Below are positions 29,493-33,530 of a DNA stretch of 33,530 nt, in pieces. Positions within the stretch are counted from its first letter, which is position 1, and each line of letters opens with the position of its first letter. The DNA is from Candidatus Kaiserbacteria bacterium (lineage in GTDB: Bacteria > Patescibacteriota > Minisyncoccia > Phycocordibacterales > UBA2100): contig PLSR01000003.1 in the NCBI GenBank assembly GCA_003164215.1, positions 116,298 to 149,827 of the forward strand, read 5' to 3'. Both the position numbers and the translations under genes were made by a program. The notes beneath the pieces were generated by a model, which was not told the origin of the DNA, searched no databases, and saw nothing but the letters and a program-made list of their open reading frames with translations.

Positions 29493-29678
29493 ATGCACGA
29501 CGAAGATCATGAGGAAGAGGGGGGTTGTGAAGGCCATGCACACTGCATGCATGGACCGATGAAGAAAGAATTCAAGCTGGCTATGCTTGAGAAAGAGGAA
29601 AAGGTGCTGCACGCGAAATTAGATTTCATCGGCAAGATGAAAGAGATCGTCTCGAAAATGCCGGAAGGCAAAGAGTAA
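29493..29678 (+). CDS. small His/Cys/Glu-rich protein (61 aa)
   Basis: Starts MHDEDHEEEGGCEGHAHCMH, continuing GPMKKEFKLAMLEKEEKVLHAKLDFIGKMKEIVSKMPEGKE. The first 24 residues hold 6 His, 2 Cys and many acidic residues, a likely metal-binding segment. The rest is a charged helix that may form a coiled coil. AGGA lies about 13-14 nt upstream of the ATG. It lies 111 bp after the dedA stop and ends before a strong hairpin. Function unknown; metal storage, delivery or sensing would fit. I see nothing in the 29382-29492 spacer beyond possible weak promoter words. Confidence 0.7.
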   Translation: MHDEDHEEEGGCEGHAHCMHGPMKKEFKLAMLEKEEKVLHAKLDFIGKMKEIVSKMPEGKE

Positions 29679-29694
29679 TCTGTTTTAGTTTCCG

Positions 29695-29725
29695 ATCAAA
29701 ACGCCCCGACCAGGGGAGTTTTGAT
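29695..29725. terminator. bidirectional hairpin terminator
   Basis: ATCAAAAC-G-CCCC, loop GACCA, GGGG-A-GTTTTGAT: 12 paired bases with one mismatch, with A/T-rich stem ends. It can serve the small His/Cys gene (plus) and tRNA-Asp (minus), whose 3' end is only 3 nt away. Confidence 0.75.
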
Positions 29726-29727
29726 AC

Positions 29728-29804
29728 TGGCGCGGCCGGCCGGACTTGAACCGGTAACCTCTCGCGTGACAGGCGAGTGCTCTAACCAGTTGAGCTACGG
29801 CCGC
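29728..29804 (-). tRNA. tRNA-Asp (anticodon GUC), CCA encoded
   Basis: Acceptor GCGGCCG/CGGCCGC, D-arm GCTCAACTGGTTAGAGC, anticodon stem CTCGC/GCGAG, loop CTGTCAC (anticodon GTC), T-loop TTCAAGT, discriminator G73 (an Asp identity base), and an encoded CCA. Confidence 0.94.
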
Positions 29805-29827
29805 TGACTAACGCGGATACTATACCA

Positions 29828-30091
29828 TTATGCGGCGGATTTTACACCCCTCCGTTTCTTCAGGAAATATTTAACAACGTCGATCCCGGAAACGACAGCC
29901 CAGACCGAGTTGGTGAGCATAAATGGCACGCCGTTTATCGAGATCGCATAGATAACGAGCCCGATGCCGGAGAACATATTCATCGCGTCGTAGCGGATAT
30001 CGTCGTTACTGAGCATACCGTATTGATTCATGATGAACGCGCTCAATGTCAGAAGTGCCGAAAGAATGCCGAGAATCTCAATGTTATTCAT
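29828..30091 (-). CDS. CBU_0592-like small membrane protein
   Basis: An 87-aa protein with three hydrophobic helices: IEILGILSALLTLSAFIMN, MNMFSGIGLVIYAISINGV and PFMLTNSVWAVVSGIDVVKYF, then a basic tail (KKRRGVK). The order G..s...L.aF......s.....Y...N..g......... .....P....N..Wa....i resembles the CBU_0592 family of small membrane proteins, which has no known function. ATG 30091 is 8 nt after a TAGTAT box. The ATG/GTG further upstream (to 30130) would precede it. Confidence 0.7.
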   Translation of the reverse strand: MNNIEILGILSALLTLSAFIMNQYGMLSNDDIRYDAMNMFSGIGLVIYAISINGVPFMLTNSVWAVVSGIDVVKYFLKKRRGVKSAA

Positions 30092-30099
30092 AACAATGG

Positions 30100-30105
30100 A
30101 TACTA
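30100..30105 (-). promoter_or_regulatory. -10 box of the CBU_0592-like gene
   Basis: TAGTAT on the minus strand, 8 nt before ATG 30091. An overlapping TGGTACACT 6 nt upstream is an alternative. Confidence 0.4.
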
Positions 30106-30214
30106 GTGTACCATCAATTTTCGCACACACATTTTCTCAACATGTAGAAAAAGATCCGCGAATAGGCTATTATCCATCTGTTCTCGTTGCCGACAGGTAT
30201 TCGAAAGCACATAA

Positions 30215-30288
30215 GCCGGCGTAGCTCAGGTAGTTAGAGCATGGGACTCATAAACCCAAGGTCGAAGGTGCAAGTCCTTCCGCCGGCA
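30215..30288 (+). tRNA. tRNA with CAU anticodon (elongator Met or Ile2), unusual T-loop
   Basis: Acceptor GCCGGCG/CGCCGGC, D-arm GCTCAGGTAGTTAGAGC, anticodon loop CTCATAA (CAU), variable loop AGGTC, T-stem GAAGG/CCTTC. G1-C72 pairing argues against initiator tRNA. The T-loop is TGCAAGT, so the nearly universal U55 is G, and pair 31-39 is A-A. The variable region resembles tRNA-Ile2, whose wobble C is lysidinylated by TilS. CCA is not encoded. Confidence 0.88.
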
Positions 30289-30314
30289 CTGATAGTCAAA
30301 ATCGCAAAACATCA

Positions 30315-30320
30315 TACAAT
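30315..30320 (+). promoter_or_regulatory. -10 box of the 60-aa membrane protein
   Basis: TACAAT, 6 nt before ATG 30327, 27 nt after the tRNA; no Shine-Dalgarno. Confidence 0.5.
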
Positions 30321-30326
30321 GGCGGT

Positions 30327-30509
30327 ATGAGGTTCCTCAAAATACTTATGTTCATCTGCAGTATCCTATGGGCCGCAGCCCTCATTTATTTTATCTACTC
30401 GATCGGAATGTCTATCCTCACCCTGAACATCGGTCCCTTTGTCACGGGCCTCATCATTATGGTATTCGCCACGATCGCCGAGATCACGCTCGCGGTGATC
30501 ACCGACTAG
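30327..30509 (+). CDS. small two-helix membrane protein (60 aa)
   Basis: MRFLKILMFICSILWAAALI, then YFIYSIGMSILTLNIGPFVTGLIIMVFATIAEITLAVITD. Two long hydrophobic helices are separated by a short loop. No family recognised. A -10 box precisely 6 nt before the ATG matches the leaderless genes here. It converges on the Nudix gene and overlaps its 3' end by 4 bp (30506-30509). Confidence 0.65.
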   Translation: MRFLKILMFICSILWAAALIYFIYSIGMSILTLNIGPFVTGLIIMVFATIAEITLAVITD

Positions 30510-30931
30510 ACGCCAGCCTTTAATACGAGCGGCACGACCGACTCGAAGAATTCGCGATCTTTGGGATTCGTCAGCATCTCGCTCACGAGATCGATCGTCA
30601 CCCACCGCGACTCAGGATTGCCCGGATCGATCGGCACGAGTTTCTCCTCTTCGGTCGAAAATAGGTACATCCGAATCGTTTTAAATTCGCTTTTGTCGTC
30701 ACCTCCCGATGGCATTCCTTTGTAGCGTGTATACGAACCTAGATCGAGCTTGAGCGCAACGTGTATAAGACCGGTCTCTTCGGTGACCTCTCGACGTGCG
30801 GCAGTGAGCGTATCTTCTCCCGGATCTACGTGACCTTTCGGGAATCCCCAAAAATCAGGTCCATTCTTAACGAGCGCGACCTCTCCCCTCCCGTTCAAGA
30901 CGATTCCACCAGCGCTGACGGTCTCTTTCAT
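30506..30931 (-). CDS. Nudix hydrolase
   Basis: A 141-aa protein. The Nudix box GHVDPGEDTLTAARREVTEETG (33-54) fits GX5EX7REUXEEXGU completely. The N-terminal SAGGIVLNGRGEVALVKN and 'FWGFPKGHVDPGED' are typical of MutT/diadenosine polyphosphatase-like (Ap4A) Nudix proteins. It probably cleaves a nucleoside diphosphate-linked compound; the substrate is uncertain. A TAGAAT box ends 6 nt before the ATG; no Shine-Dalgarno. Confidence 0.93.
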   Translation of the reverse strand: MKETVSAGGIVLNGRGEVALVKNGPDFWGFPKGHVDPGEDTLTAARREVTEETGLIHVALKLDLGSYTRYKGMPSGGDDKSEFKTIRMYLFSTEEEKLVPIDPGNPESRWVTIDLVSEMLTNPKDREFFESVVPLVLKAGV

Positions 30932-30937
30932 GCCACT

Positions 30938-30943
30938 ATTCTA
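30938..30943 (-). promoter_or_regulatory. -10 box of the first Nudix gene
   Basis: TAGAAT on the minus strand, 6 nt before ATG 30931. Confidence 0.5.
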
Positions 30944-30979
30944 CACCCGAATTTCCAATGCCGTCCTTAGATCGATCAC

Positions 30980-30988
30980 TGGTATACT
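30980..30988 (+). promoter_or_regulatory. extended -10 promoter of the acidic protein/methyltransferase operon
   Basis: TGGTATACT, the same nonamer as before the ABC pair, ending 22 nt before ATG 31011. Confidence 0.5.
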
Positions 30989-31010
30989 GTCGAAGTTACC
31001 GCTTGCTCAT

Positions 31011-31223
31011 ATGACTGATGCTGAACACGAAGAGTGGCTGCGCGATCGCGAGGCTCAACAGAATCCGCAGAAAAAACATATCATCGTGGGCGGATTACAG
31101 ACCGATGTGCCCGAGGATGCGGATCGCCCCGCCCCGGCCAAGGCACCCGACGCGGACGAAGACGATGACGACGATGAGCCTGAGAGCAATGTCGCATCGA
31201 GTGACGATGCTACCGATGCATGA
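31011..31223 (+). CDS. small acidic disordered protein (70 aa)
   Basis: MTDAEHEEWLRDREAQQNPQ, then KKHIIVGGLQTDVPED and a tail with a run of Asp/Glu (DADEDDDDDEPE) and Ser/Asp. A short helix and one strand are followed by a disordered acidic tail. Unrecognised. ATG 31011 lies after an extended -10 box; the ATG at 30930 precedes that box. Its stop overlaps the start of the methyltransferase gene by 4 nt (ATGA), so the two are co-translated. Confidence 0.65.
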   Translation: MTDAEHEEWLRDREAQQNPQKKHIIVGGLQTDVPEDADRPAPAKAPDADEDDDDDEPESNVASSDDATDA

Positions 31224-31846
31224 ACGCCCTCACCCGTTCGAGAATTCCATTTCCTCGTGTGCGATCCATCATCAATAACGTGGTGATCGCGGCATTTTTT
31301 TCCGTCTTCGTCTACATAAATCTCAAGGCGTTCGGTACCGCAAGAGACGCGAGTTATCTGCTCGTGGCGTTCAACGAGAGTCTGTATGTGTTCCTCTATG
31401 TTATTCGCCGGAGACCCGTCGCCACCTCGATATCGCTCTCTGACTGGGGCATCGGGTTCTCGGGGACGCTTATCGGAACACTGCTGCGTCCTGCGAGCCC
31501 GTTCAACACTGCGTGCGGCGGCGTTCTCATCGTGATCGGCACCGTCGTGAATATCGTCGCCGTCACATCGCTTAACAGGAGTATCGGCACGGTGCCGGCT
31601 CTGCGCACTATCAAGACGCGCGGGGTGTACCGATATATCCGGCACCCGATGTATGCGAGCGAACTATGTGTGCTCTTCGGATATCTTCTCGCGAACATGT
31701 CGTTCGCCAATGGTGCGGTCGTCGTGTGTAATACGATCCTACTGCTCATGCGTATCGATCGTGAGGAACGTTTTCTTTCACGTAATGAAGCATATGCGGC
31801 ATTTGTCGCGCGGACGCGATGGAAGCTCCTTCCATTCGTCTATTAA
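31220..31846 (+). CDS. isoprenylcysteine carboxyl methyltransferase-like membrane protein
   Basis: A 208-aa integral membrane protein with about five helices. The C-terminal part has the ICMT/PEMT-like signature: TRGVYRYIRHPMYASELCVLFGYLL, then 'RIDREERFLSRNEAYAAFVARTRWKLLPFVY' (R.EE..L......Y..Y....r..ipf). The family transfers methyl groups from SAM to lipidic or protein substrates at the membrane. Bacteria lack CaaX prenylation, so the substrate is likely a lipid or small molecule. It is coupled to the acidic small protein upstream. Confidence 0.82.
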   Translation: MNALTRSRIPFPRVRSIINNVVIAAFFSVFVYINLKAFGTARDASYLLVAFNESLYVFLYVIRRRPVATSISLSDWGIGFSGTLIGTLLRPASPFNTACGGVLIVIGTVVNIVAVTSLNRSIGTVPALRTIKTRGVYRYIRHPMYASELCVLFGYLLANMSFANGAVVVCNTILLLMRIDREERFLSRNEAYAAFVARTRWKLLPFVY

Positions 31847-31927
31847 ATTCACACCCGGAGATGGTCGCGAGGCGCGGGTTATCAACTTCTGACCGGACGG
31901 AAATTGGAGCGTGAACAGTTACAGGTA

Positions 31928-31933
31928 TATACT
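31928..31933 (+). promoter_or_regulatory. -10 box of pyrD
   Basis: TATACT, 7 nt before ATG 31941; no Shine-Dalgarno. Confidence 0.5.
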
Positions 31934-31940
31934 CCATCCT

Positions 31941-33071
31941 ATGAAAAATACCTTTGTGCATTTAGTGGGGGGGTCGTACCGCGCGGTCGCGCCGCTTATT
32001 TTCCTTGCCGATTCAGAACCGGCGCACGATTTCGTGCTCGATATGAGCGAGTTCATGAGCAAGATCCCCGGCGTCCCGGCCCTCATGCGCGCGTGCCTCA
32101 ATGTGTCGCATCCATCTCTGAAGACCACCGTCGCCGGGATCGATTTCGATAATCCGATCGGACTCGCCGCCGGATTCGATCATGAAGGACAGATGCCCCG
32201 CATCGTTGACGGTATCGGATTCGGTTTCCAAACCGTCGGCACGGTGACCAATGGCTTTTATGAAGGCAATCCGTATCCACGTATCAAGCGTTTGACGAAA
32301 TCGCGTACATTGCTCGTGAATAAAGGACTCAAATCGACCGGCATGATCTCGGTCCTCGGGCGCCTCAAAGGTCAGGTATGGCATGTCCCGATCGGCATTT
32401 CGATCGGCCGCACGAATCCCATGAAAGAATACACGTATTCTGCTTCCAACGCTGACATCATTGAAGCATTCACGAAAGCGCGCGATTCCGGCGTTCCGTT
32501 CTCCTATTTCGAGCTCAACATCAGCTGTCCGAACATGCTGCACGAAGTCTCGTATTACGAACCCGAACCGCTCGGCGCACTTCTCGGTCTCATCCGTGAT
32601 CTCAAATTGACGAAACCGCTTTTCATCAAGATGCCGATCAGCCTCACCGACGAAAAAACGAAGGCACTTCTTGATGTCATCATGCAGTACCCCGTCGCGG
32701 CGATCATCCTCGGCAACTTGCAGGTCGATCGCACCCTTCCAATGTTCGACAAGGAAGAGCTCGCACCGTATGCGGACAAACGTGGCAACTGGAGCGGCAT
32801 GCCCTGCCAAGCGCGCTCCGATGATCTCGTGAAGCTCGCATACAACCATGTGAAGGGTAAGCTTTCAATCGTCGGGTGCGGCGGTATTTTCACCGCCGAA
32901 GACGCATACCGCAAGATCCGCAACGGCGCGAACTTAGTACAGCTTGTGACCGCGACGATCTTCGAGGGCCCACAGGTGCCTGCCGAGATCTGCGCCGAAC
33001 TACCGAAACTTCTCAAGCGCGACGGGTTCGCGCACGTCGCCGACGCGGTCGGAGTCGATGCCGGTAAATAG
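31941..33071 (+). CDS. pyrD: dihydroorotate dehydrogenase, class-2-like with a class-1-type catalytic Cys
   Basis: A 376-aa FMN enzyme oxidising dihydroorotate to orotate in UMP synthesis. The N-terminus (about 1-60) is a helical membrane-association extension like class 2 (quinone-dependent) enzymes. Then come TVAGIDFDNPIGLAAGFDHEG, IGFGFQTVGTVTNGFYEGNPYPRI (class 2 pattern), 'LVNKGLKSTG' and 'IVGCGGIFTAEDAYRKIRNGANLVQLVTATIFEGP' (phosphate site). The active-site segment reads ELNISCPN, with Cys196 where class 2 enzymes have Ser (NISSPN in E. coli); Cys is the class 1 base. ATG 31941 is 7 nt after a TATACT box; the GTG at 31911 precedes it. Confidence 0.94.
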   Translation: MKNTFVHLVGGSYRAVAPLIFLADSEPAHDFVLDMSEFMSKIPGVPALMRACLNVSHPSLKTTVAGIDFDNPIGLAAGFDHEGQMPRIVDGIGFGFQTVGTVTNGFYEGNPYPRIKRLTKSRTLLVNKGLKSTGMISVLGRLKGQVWHVPIGISIGRTNPMKEYTYSASNADIIEAFTKARDSGVPFSYFELNISCPNMLHEVSYYEPEPLGALLGLIRDLKLTKPLFIKMPISLTDEKTKALLDVIMQYPVAAIILGNLQVDRTLPMFDKEELAPYADKRGNWSGMPCQARSDDLVKLAYNHVKGKLSIVGCGGIFTAEDAYRKIRNGANLVQLVTATIFEGPQVPAEICAELPKLLKRDGFAHVADAVGVDAGK

Positions 33072-33119
33072 GAAGACTGGTCAAGTGATCTCCTACTGAC
33101 GATCGAGATGATACCCGAT

Positions 33120-33530
33120 CTATGTAACTTCGTAGAATAATTTTATGCACGCATCCTCGTCTTGGATGAGCGGGAGTTGCAACGCGTCATGCGGCGTCAT
33201 CCATCGATATTCTTTGTGCTCCGACGGCTCGATGACGATGTCGGGTCTCGTAGGAACCGTATGATGAAAAATGTGATACGTGAAATCATATTCCGGATAT
33301 CGGACATACTCCGTCTCGAATAGTGTGATCGACGACTCGATCTGATGACCAGTTTCTTCTGCTATCTCACGTCGGATCGAATCTTCTTTTGATTCACCTT
33401 CATCGACTTTCCCCGCTGGAACTCCCCACGTGTTCCCCTGCGGTTTATGATCCTGGCGCAACAACAAGAGAATCTTCCCGTCATATTCGAGAAAACAGCT
33501 GACCACATCGAATCGAGAGGAAAAGCCTTC
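33120..33530 (-). CDS. Nudix hydrolase, 5' end cut by the window
   Basis: At least 137 aa; the reading frame stays open to the window edge (…GFSSRFDVVSCFLEYDGKILLLLR). A GTG at 33506 is a possible but unlikely start, because the first strand (VVSCFLEYDGKILLLLR) would then lack its lead. The Nudix box is GKVDEGESKEDSIRREIAEETG. The N-terminal 'NTWGVPAGKVDEGE' and C-terminal 'EHKEYRWMTPHDALQLPLIQDED' fit MutT-like enzymes acting on nucleotide substrates. It converges with pyrD, 48 nt apart. Confidence 0.9.
   Translation of the reverse strand, partial: EGFSSRFDVVSCFLEYDGKILLLLRQDHKPQGNTWGVPAGKVDEGESKEDSIRREIAEETGHQIESSITLFETEYVRYPEYDFTYHIFHHTVPTRPDIVIEPSEHKEYRWMTPHDALQLPLIQDEDACIKLFYEVT

Noticed and set aside
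32013-32849. 278-aa open frame on the minus strand
   Set aside because: Antisense to pyrD; no domain, and composition typical of a shadow frame.

Overview
The window is compact, about 53% GC by eye, with genes on both strands and spacers usually under 120 bp. Gene content suggests a Patescibacteria/CPR genome, probably Parcubacteria-like. Signs of this are short forms of conserved proteins (TruB about 267 aa, RF2 291 aa), secreted PKD/peptidoglycan-binding and DUF5666-type proteins, an orphan PemK/MazF toxin, tRNA genes with and without encoded CCA, and few complete pathways. RF2 is present, so UGA is a stop codon here. The lineage call is an inference from content; no marker gene was compared.

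Layout. 1-4.2 kb (minus): GIY-YIG protein, a heterodimeric ABC exporter and TspO. 4.2-7.3 kb (minus): truB, a conserved exported protein and a secreted protein with three DUF5666-like repeats. 7.4-9.0 kb (plus): two single-gene units, a half-size DMT permease and a tandem-duplicated aspartate decarboxylase. 9.0-12.7 kb (minus): a CofE-like ligase, a PLP fold-type II enzyme, DedA and VIT1/CCC1. 12.8-18.5 kb: a small ORF, a secreted PKD protein, tRNA-Gln, and the cluster ftsE-ftsX-pyrG-EEP phosphatase. 18.6-21.5 kb: an acidic hypothetical protein, a MazF-like toxin, a short RF2, a hypothetical protein, and two tRNA-Thr genes around a tiny membrane-protein gene. Beside one tRNA-Thr lies a structured non-coding segment bounded by a 20-bp repeat of the tRNA 3' end. 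21.6-26.8 kb (minus): HD hydrolase, Nramp-like transporter, class IV aminotransferase, GT4 glycosyltransferase, a 175-bp element with 33-bp terminal inverted repeats, and an alpha/beta hydrolase. 26.8-29.7 kb (plus): a membrane protein, a hydrolase with a small membrane protein, a second DedA and a His/Cys-rich small protein. 29.7-33.5 kb: tRNA-Asp, tRNA(CAU), small membrane proteins, two Nudix hydrolases, an ICMT-like methyltransferase and pyrD.

The main global pattern is two kinds of gene. Most conserved genes have no Shine-Dalgarno sequence; a -10 box (often an extended TGnTATACT type) ends 6-9 nt before the ATG, as expected for leaderless mRNAs. A second set (DMT, PanD, PLP enzyme, the 20.5-kb and 21.2-kb small genes, the 26.9-kb membrane protein, the 27.5-kb hydrolase with its 58-aa partner) has -35/-10 promoters, 5' leaders, clear GGGAG/AGGAG sites 5-8 nt before the start, and intrinsic terminators. 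These look like self-contained expression units set between leaderless housekeeping genes.

Best candidates for something new: the split-active-site PanD duplication, the two-class gene architecture, the 33-bp TIR element, and the repeat-bounded structured segment beside tRNA-Thr.
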